This document shows positions 1 through 7,152 of a DNA stretch of 64,000 nucleotides, piece by piece (the stretch's first letter is position 1; each line of letters opens with the position of its first letter). The position numbers were made by a program, and so were the translations under genes. This stretch comes from Pseudomonadota bacterium (lineage in GTDB: Bacteria > Pseudomonadota > Gammaproteobacteria > Burkholderiales > Rhodocyclaceae): contig JAFEDK010000004.1 of the NCBI GenBank assembly GCA_018241665.1, positions 1 to 64,000 on the forward strand, read 5' to 3'. A model generated the notes under the pieces. The model was given only the letters and a program-made list of their open reading frames with translations, was not told the DNA's origin and did not search any database.

Positions 1-64
1 GCGGACGCTGGTGGTTCTGAGATACACTTATCCGCAAGCCCACCTATGCCAGGTGGCTATCACA

Positions 65-116
65 CCTGGTCAAAATTCAACGCGCACAGGTGGTCAAATT
101 TAAACGCGCGCCGACA
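65..116. mobile_element. Possible IS21-type end: two direct repeats
   Basis: Two direct copies of a 22-base motif built around TGGTCAAA-TT-AACGCG lie 24 bases apart (starting near 65 and 89, 17 of 22 positions identical). The block ends in GCCGACA near 116. IS21-family elements carry several short terminal repeats of this general look just inside their ends, and a CA-3' terminus fits. No transposase reading frame is visible in the 64 bases to the left, so any element would lie outside the window. This is family resemblance from memory and remains tentative. The rest of 1-232 shows only the terminator listed separately. Confidence 0.35.
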
Positions 117-188
117 AGCAGTGGCGCTTCTTTTTCTCGGCGTAGCACCTAACCGGGTCGGTTCTGGACCAGAAATGGACCAGAAAGC

Positions 189-220
189 AAAAAGCCCAAC
201 CGCTGAGGGTTGGGCTTTTT
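189..220 (-). terminator. Terminator downstream of tRNA-Met
   Basis: A 13-base perfect stem (AAAAAGCCCAACC with its complement) closes a six-base loop and ends in a T-run on the minus strand. It sits 13 bases past the CCA end of the tRNA. The flanking A and T runs would let it act in both directions. Confidence 0.8.
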
Positions 221-232
221 GCTTGAATTTGT

Positions 233-309
233 TGGTGGTGATGGGCGGAGTCGAACCGCCGACCTATGGGTTATGAATCCATCGCTCTAACCATCTGAGC
301 TACATCACC
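233..309 (-). tRNA. tRNA-Met (anticodon CAT)
   Basis: The minus strand gives a 77-nt cloverleaf. It has a 7-bp acceptor (GGTGATG with CATCACC), a D-loop containing TAGCTCAGATGGTTAGAGC, anticodon loop TTCATAA with anticodon CAT, T-arm GGCGGTTCGACTCCGCC, discriminator A and an encoded CCA. The acceptor pairs fully from position 1, which fits an elongator rather than an initiator tRNA-Met. Initiators typically have an unpaired 1:72 position and three G:C pairs in the anticodon stem. Confidence 0.9.
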
Positions 310-322
310 GACCGAAGCCCGC

Positions 323-328
323 TATAAT
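323..328 (+). promoter_or_regulatory. -10 box (TATAAT) for miaB
   Basis: A perfect TATAAT lies 31 bases before the chosen miaB start. The -35 position (about 300-305) falls inside the 5' end of the divergently oriented tRNA gene and matches the consensus poorly. Predicted transcription starts near 335, leaving a leader of about 24 nt. Confidence 0.5.
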
Positions 329-358
329 AGTGACTTGATGGTTGTTGGTCAACATGCG

Positions 359-1693
359 ATGAAAAAACTTTATATCCGGACTTTCGGTTGCCAGATGAAC
401 GAGTACGACTCGGACAAGATGGCGGATGTGCTCGGGGCGGCCGATGGGCTGGAAAAAACGGACAACCCGGAAGAGGCGGACGTGATCCTCTTCAACACCT
501 GTTCCGTGCGCGAGAAGGCGCAGGAGAAGGTCTTCCACGATCTTGGCCGGGTCAAGCATCTCAAGCAGCAGAACCCCAATCTGATCATCGGCGTCGGCGG
601 TTGCGTGGCCAGCCAGGAGGGCGAGGCCATCGTGGCGCGCGCGCCCTATGTTGATTTGGTGTTCGGGCCGCAGACCCTGCATCGCCTGCCCAAGCTGATC
701 GCCGAGCGCAAGGCGTCGGGGCGTTCGCAGGTGGACATCTCCTTTCCGGAGATCGAGAAGTTCGACAATCTGCCGCCGGCCCGCGTGGAAGGGGCGAGCG
801 CCTTCGTGTCGATCATGGAGGGCTGTTCCAAGTACTGCACCTTCTGCATCGTGCCCTATACCCGTGGCGACGAGATCTACCGCCCGCTGGCCGACGTGCT
901 GGCCGAGGTGGCGGGGTTGGCTGCCCAGGGCGTCAAGGAAGTGACCCTGCTCGGCCAGAACGTCAACGCTTGGCGTGCGCCGGTGGATGGCGATGGCGGC
1001 GAGATGGCCGACTTCGCCTTCCTGCTCGAATGCGTGCATGAAATCCCGGGCATCGAGCGGATCCGCTACACCACGTCCCATCCCCGCGAGATGACCCAGC
1101 GCGTCGTCGATGCCTACGCCAAGCTGCCCAAGCTGGTGTCGCATCTGCACCTGCCGGTGCAGGCCGGTTCCGACCGCGTGCTGGCGGCGATGAAGCGCGG
1201 CTACACGGTGCTCGAATACAAGTCGCTGGTGCGCAAGCTGCGCGGCGCGCGGCCGGACATCTCCCTGTCGTCCGACTTCATCGTCGGCTTCCCCGGCGAG
1301 ACCGAGGCCGATTTCGAGGCGACGATGAAGCTGATCGACGATCTGGGCTTCGACACCTCCTTCAGCTTCATCTACAGCTCGCGTCCCGGCACGCCGGCCG
1401 CCGATCTGGCAGATGACACGCCGCAGGACGTCAAGCTGGCGCGCCTGTCTCGTCTGCAGAAACGCGTTGAGGAAAACGCCGCGAAGATCAGCGAGAGCAT
1501 GGTTGGCACCGTCCAGCGTATCCTCGTCGAAGGACCGTCGAAGAAGGACCCGAACGAGCTGGCCGGGCGCACGGACAACAACCGCGTCGTCAATTTCGCC
1601 GGCAATCCGCGCCTGATCGGGAATTTTGTGGACGTCACCATCGTGTCGGCACTGCCCCATTCCTTGCGTGGCGAGATCGTCACCCGGGACTGA
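359..1693 (+). CDS. miaB: tRNA-2-methylthio-N6-dimethylallyladenosine synthase MiaB
   Basis: MiaB is a radical-SAM methylthiotransferase that adds a methylthio group to i6A37 of tRNAs reading UNN codons. The 444-residue product has the N-terminal UPF0004 domain with three cluster cysteines (C11 in FGCQMN, C48 in NTCSVRE, C82 in GGCVAS). The radical-SAM CxxxCxxC motif is at C156, C160 and C163, and a TRAM RNA-binding domain lies at the C-terminus. I chose ATG 359 ([11 protein letters not shown]) because homologues begin about ten residues before the first cysteine. Upstream TTG 335 and ATG 338 are also in frame but coincide with the predicted transcript start. It heads the miaB-phoH-ybeY-corC-lnt set. 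Confidence 0.95.
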   Translation: MKKLYIRTFGCQMNEYDSDKMADVLGAADGLEKTDNPEEADVILFNTCSVREKAQEKVFHDLGRVKHLKQQNPNLIIGVGGCVASQEGEAIVARAPYVDLVFGPQTLHRLPKLIAERKASGRSQVDISFPEIEKFDNLPPARVEGASAFVSIMEGCSKYCTFCIVPYTRGDEIYRPLADVLAEVAGLAAQGVKEVTLLGQNVNAWRAPVDGDGGEMADFAFLLECVHEIPGIERIRYTTSHPREMTQRVVDAYAKLPKLVSHLHLPVQAGSDRVLAAMKRGYTVLEYKSLVRKLRGARPDISLSSDFIVGFPGETEADFEATMKLIDDLGFDTSFSFIYSSRPGTPAADLADDTPQDVKLARLSRLQKRVEENAAKISESMVGTVQRILVEGPSKKDPNELAGRTDNNRVVNFAGNPRLIGNFVDVTIVSALPHSLRGEIVTRD

Positions 1694-1747
1694 GCTGTCG
1701 ATGATCGTGTCTTCCCCCGCGGGCGCGGCTCTGGCAGCATGCGTCCG

Positions 1748-2719
1748 ATGAAACCGACTGAAATCGTCCTGCATCCTCTCGACAACGTGCGCCTCGCCAA
1801 TCTGTGCGGGGCGCTCGACGAGAATATCCGCCAGATCGAAACCGCCTTCGACGTGACCATCGCCCGCCGTGGCGAGCGCTTCACGCTGAACGGTGAGCCG
1901 CCGCAGACCCAGATCGGGGCGCGGGCGCTGCGCCATTTTTATGGCCGCGCCGATAACCCCCTGTCGGTGGACGACATCCAGCTCGGTCTAATCGAACTGT
2001 CCAACCTGTCCCAGGCCAACCAGCCGGCGCCGGCCCTGCTGACCCGCAAGAGCGAGTTGCATGGCCGCACGCCGCGCCAGGTGGACTACCTGCGCCAGAT
2101 CCAGGAGCACGACATCACCTTCGGCATCGGTCCGGCCGGCACCGGCAAGACCTACCTGGCGGTGGCCAGCGCGGTGGATGCTTTCGAGCGGGAGCACGTG
2201 GAGCGTATCGTGCTCACCCGTCCGGCTGTGGAGGCCGGCGAGCGCCTCGGCTTCCTGCCCGGCGACCTGGCCCAGAAGGTGGATCCGTACCTGCGTCCGC
2301 TGTACGACGCGCTCTACGACCTGATGGGCTTCGACCGTGTGACCAAGCTGTTCGAGCGCGGTTGCATCGAGATCGCGCCGTTGGCCTTCATGCGCGGGCG
2401 TACGCTGTCACGGGCCTTCATCATCCTCGACGAGGCGCAGAACACCTCGCCGGAACAGATGAAGATGTTCCTGACCCGCATCGGCATCGGCTCCAAGGCG
2501 GTGATCACCGGTGACCTGACCCAGGTGGATCTGCCGCGCGGCCAGAAGAGCGGCCTCGGCGAAGCCGCGCAGGTGCTCGCCGACGTGCGCGGCGTCGCCT
2601 TCACCCAGTTTCTCAAGGAAGATGTGGTGCGCCATCCGCTGGTGGCACGCATCGTCGCCGCCTACGAGAGCCACACCCAGAACCGCAACCAGCAACAGCA
2701 GAGCCAGAACCAGCAATGA
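1748..2719 (+). CDS. ybeZ: PhoH-like ATPase (YbeZ/PhoL)
   Basis: This is a predicted P-loop nucleotide hydrolase that works with the endoribonuclease YbeY in ribosome and RNA quality control. The Walker A motif GPAGTGKT lies about 130 residues in, and Walker B is [11 protein letters not shown]. The C-terminus is Gln/Asn-rich ([12 protein letters not shown]) and probably disordered. An ATG nine bases upstream (1739) is an equally possible start, and neither has a clear ribosome binding site. The stop overlaps the ybeY start by four bases, so the two are probably translationally coupled. The position after miaB and before ybeY is the standard proteobacterial order. Confidence 0.92.
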   Translation: MKPTEIVLHPLDNVRLANLCGALDENIRQIETAFDVTIARRGERFTLNGEPPQTQIGARALRHFYGRADNPLSVDDIQLGLIELSNLSQANQPAPALLTRKSELHGRTPRQVDYLRQIQEHDITFGIGPAGTGKTYLAVASAVDAFEREHVERIVLTRPAVEAGERLGFLPGDLAQKVDPYLRPLYDALYDLMGFDRVTKLFERGCIEIAPLAFMRGRTLSRAFIILDEAQNTSPEQMKMFLTRIGIGSKAVITGDLTQVDLPRGQKSGLGEAAQVLADVRGVAFTQFLKEDVVRHPLVARIVAAYESHTQNRNQQQQSQNQQ

Positions 2720-3198
2720 GCGACATCAAGCTGCCCCGCCGCCTCGACCTTTCCGTGCAATACGCCTGCAACAGGGAGGGCGTACCCTCCCGCACCGATT
2801 TTCGCCGCTGGCTGCGGGCGGCCGAACCCGGCGCCGCACGGATCACCGTGCGCATCGTCGATGAGGCCGAAGGCCAGGAACTCAACCGGGATTACCGGGG
2901 CAAGGACTATGCCACCAACGTGCTGACCTTTGCCTATGATGAAGGCGAAGACATGCCCTTGCCGGAAGGTTTGCCGCTGATGGGCGATCTGGTGCTGTGC
3001 CGGCAGGTCGTCGAACGCGAGGCGGCGGAGCAGGGCAAGGCTCTGGACGCGCATTACGCTCACTTAAGCGTGCATGGTATGCTGCATTTGCAGGGCTATG
3101 ACCACGAAGAGGATGCCGAGGCCGAGGAGATGGAAGCGCGGGAGCGCACGATCCTGGCTGAACTGGGTTATGCCGACCCCTACGCGGGGGAACGCTAG
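2716..3198 (+). CDS. ybeY: Endoribonuclease YbeY
   Basis: YbeY is a zinc-dependent single-strand endoribonuclease needed for 16S rRNA 3' maturation and 70S quality control. The 160-residue product has the diagnostic zinc motif [11 protein letters not shown] at about residues 119-129, with three histidine ligands. The fold also shows the family pattern [13 protein letters not shown]. It starts inside the last codon of the PhoH-like gene (ATGA overlap). Its stop is followed at once by a strong AGGAG site that now leads into a dead-end mini-ORF; see the insertion at 3210-3294. Confidence 0.95.
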   Translation: MSDIKLPRRLDLSVQYACNREGVPSRTDFRRWLRAAEPGAARITVRIVDEAEGQELNRDYRGKDYATNVLTFAYDEGEDMPLPEGLPLMGDLVLCRQVVEREAAEQGKALDAHYAHLSVHGMLHLQGYDHEEDAEAEEMEARERTILAELGYADPYAGER

Positions 3199-3209
3199 CA
3201 GGAGACTCG

Positions 3210-3294
3210 ATGGTGGGCTGAGCAATGCGCCATGGGCAATGGTGGACCGTATGGTCGGCCATTGCCCATGGCCCATTTCTCATCCACCCTTTTT
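3210..3294. mobile_element. Palindromic insertion at the original corC start
   Basis: AGGAG (3200-3204) stands five bases before an ATG at 3210, but that frame reads Met-Val-Gly-stop. The sequence ATGG recurs at 3295-3298, where the CorC-like frame begins. Between the two lies a structured palindrome with perfect 14-base arms (3229-3242 and 3259-3272). An inner GACC/GGTC pair and imperfect outer arms (about 3212-3228 and 3273-3288) extend it. The simplest reading is an 81-base miniature element flanked by a 4-base ATGG target duplication, which separated corC from its ribosome binding site. I saw no second copy in the window. Confidence 0.5.
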
Positions 3295-4137
3295 ATGGAA
3301 CCCCATAGTAGTAAACCGTCTTTGCTCGAACGGCTGTCCGCTCTCCTGACCCGGGAGCCGGAAGACCGGGAAGAGTTGCTGCACCTTCTGCATTCCGCCC
3401 ACGACCGCAACCTGTTCGACGCGGATGCCCTGGCCATCATCGAGGGGGCCTTGCAGGTCTCCGACATGAAGGTGCGCGACGTGATGATTCCCCGGGCGCA
3501 GATGGACGTCGTCAATGTGGATGACTCCATCGAAGACATCACCCGTTTCGCCATCAACGCTGCCCACTCGCGCTTCCCGGTCATCGGTGAAGGCAAGGAC
3601 GACGTGGTCGGCATCCTCCTCGCCAAGGACCTCCTGCGGGTCTTCGCCGGCGAAGCCTTCGATCTGCGCGACATGCTCCGCCCGGCCGTCTTCGTGCCGG
3701 AATCCAAGCGCCTCAACGTGCTGCTGCGCGATTTTCGCGTCAGCCGCAACCACATGGCGATCGTCGTGGACGAGTACGGCGGTGTGGCGGGGCTGGTCAC
3801 TATCGAGGACGTGCTGGAGCAGATCGTCGGCGACATCGAGGACGAATACGACTTCGACGAGACCGCCGACAATATCCGCCTCGACCAGGCAGGCCGCTAT
3901 CGCGTCAAGGCCGGCACCGAGATCGAGGACTTCAACGAGGCCTTCAGCACCACCTTCAGCGATTCCGAGTACGACACCGTCGGCGGCCTGCTGATCCGCA
4001 AGCTCGGGCGTCTGCCCAAGCGCAATGAGGTGGTAGACCTGGAAGGACTGCGCTTCCAGGTACTGCGTGCCGACAGCCGGCGCGTGCATTCCCTGCTCGT
4101 CGAGCGCCTGCCCGATCCGGAAGCGGTCGGCGGCTGA
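3295..4137 (+). CDS. corC: CorC/HlyC family transporter-associated CBS protein
   Basis: This is a soluble 280-residue protein linked in the family to Mg2+/Co2+ efflux and membrane stress tolerance. It has two CBS domains (roughly residues 60-190, including VRDVMIPRAQMDVV and NHMAIVVDEYGG) and a C-terminal CorC_HlyC FAD-like domain. There is no membrane segment. ATG 3295 (MEPHSSKPSLLERL) matches the usual N-terminus but has no Shine-Dalgarno sequence. An in-frame ATG at 3232 would add 21 residues encoded by the inserted palindrome. The gene overlaps lnt by one base (TGATG), so the two are probably coupled. Confidence 0.9.
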   Translation: MEPHSSKPSLLERLSALLTREPEDREELLHLLHSAHDRNLFDADALAIIEGALQVSDMKVRDVMIPRAQMDVVNVDDSIEDITRFAINAAHSRFPVIGEGKDDVVGILLAKDLLRVFAGEAFDLRDMLRPAVFVPESKRLNVLLRDFRVSRNHMAIVVDEYGGVAGLVTIEDVLEQIVGDIEDEYDFDETADNIRLDQAGRYRVKAGTEIEDFNEAFSTTFSDSEYDTVGGLLIRKLGRLPKRNEVVDLEGLRFQVLRADSRRVHSLLVERLPDPEAVGG

Positions 4138-5618
4138 TGCGTTTCCTGCGTCAGGGCGCGGCCCTGCTGGCGGGGGGCGCGTCAGTCTTTGCCTATGCCC
4201 CGTTCGAACTGTTTCCCGTTGCCGCGCTGGCGCTTGGCTTGCTGTACTGGCTGCTTGGCGCGGCGCTGACCGATAGCGGGCGGCCCCTGCGGACCGGCTT
4301 CTCCATTGCGTGGGCCTGGGAGCTCGGCGCGATGCTGGCCGGTGTTTCGTGGCTGTACGTGGCGCTGCACCGTTTCGGCGGCATGCCGGTGGCGCTGGCG
4401 GCGCTGGCGATCCTGCTGTTCTGCGCCTTCGTCTCGCTTTACGCGGGCTTGGCGGGCGTCCTGTTTGCCCGCCTGCGGCGCGGTCGGCCCGGCTGGGATG
4501 CGGCGCTGTTCGCCGCCCTCTGGCTGCTGTCCGAATGGCTGCGCGGCTGGGTGTTCACCGGCTTTCCGTGGCTGGCCAGCGGCTACAGCCAGACCCCGCC
4601 GAGTCCGCTGGCTGGCTTCGCGCCGCTGTTCGGTGTGTATGGCGTCGGTGGTCTGCTGGCCCTGCTGGCGGCCCTGGGTGTCGAGGCGCTGCGGCGGCGC
4701 AACGGACGCCTGCTCGCTGCCGTTGCCGCTGTCCTGGTGGCTGGCATGGGGCTGCGCCAGGTGGCGTGGACGGAACCCGTCGGCGAGCCGGTGAAGGTCG
4801 CCCTGCTGCAGACCAACGTGGAGCAGAGCCTCAAGTGGCGTCCCGAAATGCTGCGCCACTGGCTGGAGCGCAATCTGACGATGCTGCGCGACAACCCGGC
4901 CCAGCTCGTCGTGTTACCGGAAACCACCATCCCGCTGTTGGTGGATGATCTGCCGCCCGGCTACCTGGACGCGGTGCGGCAGATTGCGGTGGCGAACGGC
5001 GCCGACGCGGTGCTCGGAACCTTCACCCGCGACGGCGAAGGCCACATCTTCAATGCGGCGATCAGCCTGGGCCTGTCGCCGTCCGGCCACTACGCCAAGC
5101 AGCATCTTGTGCCCTTCGGCGAGTATTCGCCGCCGATGTTCCGTTGGTTCTATGACCTGGTCAGCATTCCGATGGCCGACCAGACCCGTGGCGCCCAGCG
5201 CCAGCCGCCGCTGCACCTGGCGGGGCAGAAGCTCGCCATCAACATCTGCTACGAGGACGTGTTCGGTGAGGAGCTGATCCGCAGCCTGCCGGAGGCGAGC
5301 CTGATGCTCAACATCTCCAATCTGGCCTGGTACGGGGATTCCTGGGCCCAGCCCCAGCACCTGCAGATCGCCCGCATGCGTGCGCTGGAAACCGGTCGGC
5401 CGATGCTGCGCTCCACCAACACCGGGATGACCGCGGTGGTCCGGCCGGACGGCAGCGTGCAGGCGGTGCTGCCGCCGTTTGAGGCTGGTGCGCTGCATGC
5501 CGAGGTGCGCGGCTACCAGGGGCTGACACCCTACGCCCGCTGGGGCAACTGGCCGGCGGTGGGCTTGGCCCTGTTGCTTGTGGTGGCTGTTGCTGCGGGG
5601 GCTCGCCGACGCGCGTGA
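4137..5618 (+). CDS. lnt: Apolipoprotein N-acyltransferase Lnt
   Basis: Lnt adds the third acyl chain to the N-terminal cysteine of lipoproteins at the periplasmic face of the inner membrane. The 493-residue product has an N-terminal block of about six hydrophobic segments (residues 1-210) and a nitrilase domain. The catalytic triad is visible: E262 (LPETT), K321 (AKQHLVPFGEY) and C371 (INICYEDVFGE). A last hydrophobic helix is at the C-terminus (LALLLVVAVAAG). It closes the miaB-to-lnt gene set. Confidence 0.95.
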   Translation: MRFLRQGAALLAGGASVFAYAPFELFPVAALALGLLYWLLGAALTDSGRPLRTGFSIAWAWELGAMLAGVSWLYVALHRFGGMPVALAALAILLFCAFVSLYAGLAGVLFARLRRGRPGWDAALFAALWLLSEWLRGWVFTGFPWLASGYSQTPPSPLAGFAPLFGVYGVGGLLALLAALGVEALRRRNGRLLAAVAAVLVAGMGLRQVAWTEPVGEPVKVALLQTNVEQSLKWRPEMLRHWLERNLTMLRDNPAQLVVLPETTIPLLVDDLPPGYLDAVRQIAVANGADAVLGTFTRDGEGHIFNAAISLGLSPSGHYAKQHLVPFGEYSPPMFRWFYDLVSIPMADQTRGAQRQPPLHLAGQKLAINICYEDVFGEELIRSLPEASLMLNISNLAWYGDSWAQPQHLQIARMRALETGRPMLRSTNTGMTAVVRPDGSVQAVLPPFEAGALHAEVRGYQGLTPYARWGNWPAVGLALLLVVAVAAGARRRA

Positions 5619-5630
5619 GTTCGTCGGGTT

Positions 5631-5696
5631 ATCATCCGGATGATCCAGTTTCAATGCAGTGCTGCTGCTGCAGCCCGCCGCTAGTAGGCGGCGGGC
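5631..5696. promoter_or_regulatory. Palindrome and hairpin between lnt and trpB-like gene
   Basis: A perfect 14-base palindrome ATCATCCGGATGAT (5631-5644) is followed by a 9-bp GC hairpin (5673-5681 with 5688-5696). The hairpin has only a weak T-rich tail. It may terminate lnt transcription, and the palindrome could be an operator for the next gene. Neither role is proven by sequence alone. Confidence 0.4.
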
Positions 5697-5738
5697 CGTT
5701 CTGTTCGATAACAAGACCAACGCAAGGAAGATCTCGCC

Positions 5739-7109
5739 ATGACCGATAGGATCAAGTACCAGCTCGACGAAAGCCGCATGCCCACGTCCTGGTACAACAT
5801 CGCCGCCGACCTGCCGGTGCCCCTGCCGCCGCCGCTGCATCCCGGCACCCTGCAGCCCCTCGGTCCGTCCGACCTGGCGCCCTTGTTCCCGAACGCGATC
5901 ATCGAGCAGGAAATGTCCACCGAGCGCTGGATCGACATTCCCGAGCCGGTGCGCGAGGTGCTGTGCCAGTGGCGCCCGAGCCCGCTGTTCCGTGCCCGCC
6001 GCCTTGAAAAGCTGCTCGATACGCCGGCCAAGATCTACTACAAGTACGAAGGTGTGTCGCCGGCCGGCAGCCACAAGCCCAACTCCGCGGTGCCCCAGGC
6101 CTGGTACAACGCCCAGGAAGGGGTGAAGCGGCTGACCACCGAAACCGGCGCGGGGCAGTGGGGTTCGTCCCTGTCCTACGCGGGTGGCTTGTTCGGGCTG
6201 GACGTGACGATCTTCCAGGTGCGCGTGTCCTACGATCAGAAGCCCTATCGCCGGGCGCTGATGGAAACCTGGGGCGGCCGCTGCGTGGCCTCCCCGTCCA
6301 ACGAAACCGAGTACGGCCGCGCGGTGCTGGCCCAGTATCCGGACCACATCGGCTCCCTCGGCATCGCCATCTCCGAAGCCGTCGAGGTGGCGGCCAAGAA
6401 CGACGACACCAAGTACGCCCTCGGCTCGGTGCTCAACCACGTGCTGTTGCACCAGACCATCGTCGGTGAAGAGGCGATCACCCAGCTGGAAATGGCGGGT
6501 GACGATCCGGACGTGGTGATCGGTTGTACCGGCGGCGGTTCCAACTTTGCCGGCATCGCCTTTCCGTTCATCGGCCTGCAACTGCGCGGTGGCGCCAATG
6601 CCAGGAAGCGGCGCATCGTCGCGGTGGAGCCGTCGGCCTGTCCGTCCCTCAGCCGCGGCCAGTACGCCTACGATTTCGGCGATACGGGCCGTATGACGCC
6701 GCTGGTCAAGATGCACACGCTGGGCAGCGAATTCACGCCGCCGGGCCTGCACGCCGGCGGCCTGCGCTACCACGGCATGGCGCCGCTGGTCAGCCACGTG
6801 AAAGAGTTGGGGCTGATCGAAGCGCGCAATTACCACCAGACCGCCTGTTTCGAGGCCGGCGTGATGTTCGCCCGCAGCGAGGGCATCGTGCCGGCACCGG
6901 AGTCCAACCACGCGGTGCGCGCGGCTATCGATGAAGCTCTGCGCTGCAAGGCCGAAGGCAAGAGCGAGACCATCCTGTTCTGCCTGTCCGGCCACGGCCA
7001 TTTCGACATGAGCGCCTACACCAACTACCTGTCGGGCAAGCTGGTGGACCAGGACTACGACGAGAAGGAACTGGCGATGGCCCTGTCGGGCTTGCCCAAG
7101 GTCGGCTGA
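5739..7109 (+). CDS. trpB: TrpB2-type tryptophan synthase beta-like enzyme
   Basis: This is a PLP-dependent fold-type II enzyme of the TrpB2 subfamily, expected to condense indole with serine or O-phosphoserine. The 456-residue chain has an N-terminal extension rich in [11 protein letters not shown] typical of TrpB2. The PLP lysine is K113 (GSHKPNSA), and the phosphate-binding loop is [10 protein letters not shown] near residue 265. Later residues such as CLSGHGHFD match the family. No trpA lies nearby, so it probably acts without an alpha subunit. AAGGA lies 11 bases before the ATG. Main-pathway trpB must be elsewhere if the strain is prototrophic. Confidence 0.88.
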   Translation: MTDRIKYQLDESRMPTSWYNIAADLPVPLPPPLHPGTLQPLGPSDLAPLFPNAIIEQEMSTERWIDIPEPVREVLCQWRPSPLFRARRLEKLLDTPAKIYYKYEGVSPAGSHKPNSAVPQAWYNAQEGVKRLTTETGAGQWGSSLSYAGGLFGLDVTIFQVRVSYDQKPYRRALMETWGGRCVASPSNETEYGRAVLAQYPDHIGSLGIAISEAVEVAAKNDDTKYALGSVLNHVLLHQTIVGEEAITQLEMAGDDPDVVIGCTGGGSNFAGIAFPFIGLQLRGGANARKRRIVAVEPSACPSLSRGQYAYDFGDTGRMTPLVKMHTLGSEFTPPGLHAGGLRYHGMAPLVSHVKELGLIEARNYHQTACFEAGVMFARSEGIVPAPESNHAVRAAIDEALRCKAEGKSETILFCLSGHGHFDMSAYTNYLSGKLVDQDYDEKELAMALSGLPKVG

Positions 7110-7117
7110 ACCAAGCT

Positions 7118-7142
7118 GCCGGACGGGCCAGGCCCGTCCGGC
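7118..7142. terminator. GC hairpin after trpB-like gene
   Basis: This is a perfect inverted repeat of 12-base arms (GCCGGACGGGCC) around one base, directly after the trpB-like stop codon. No T-run follows, so it is at best a weak intrinsic terminator or an mRNA-stabilising stem. Confidence 0.45.
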
Positions 7143-7152
7143 GCCCACTGCC

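Noticed and set aside
46-276. 76-codon plus-strand frame through the left-edge repeats and terminator
   Set aside because: It runs through a terminator hairpin and into the antisense of tRNA-Met, so it is not a gene.
305-1936. 543-codon minus-strand frame opposite miaB
   Set aside because: It is the antisense shadow of miaB in GC-rich DNA. miaB has all catalytic motifs and the shadow has none.
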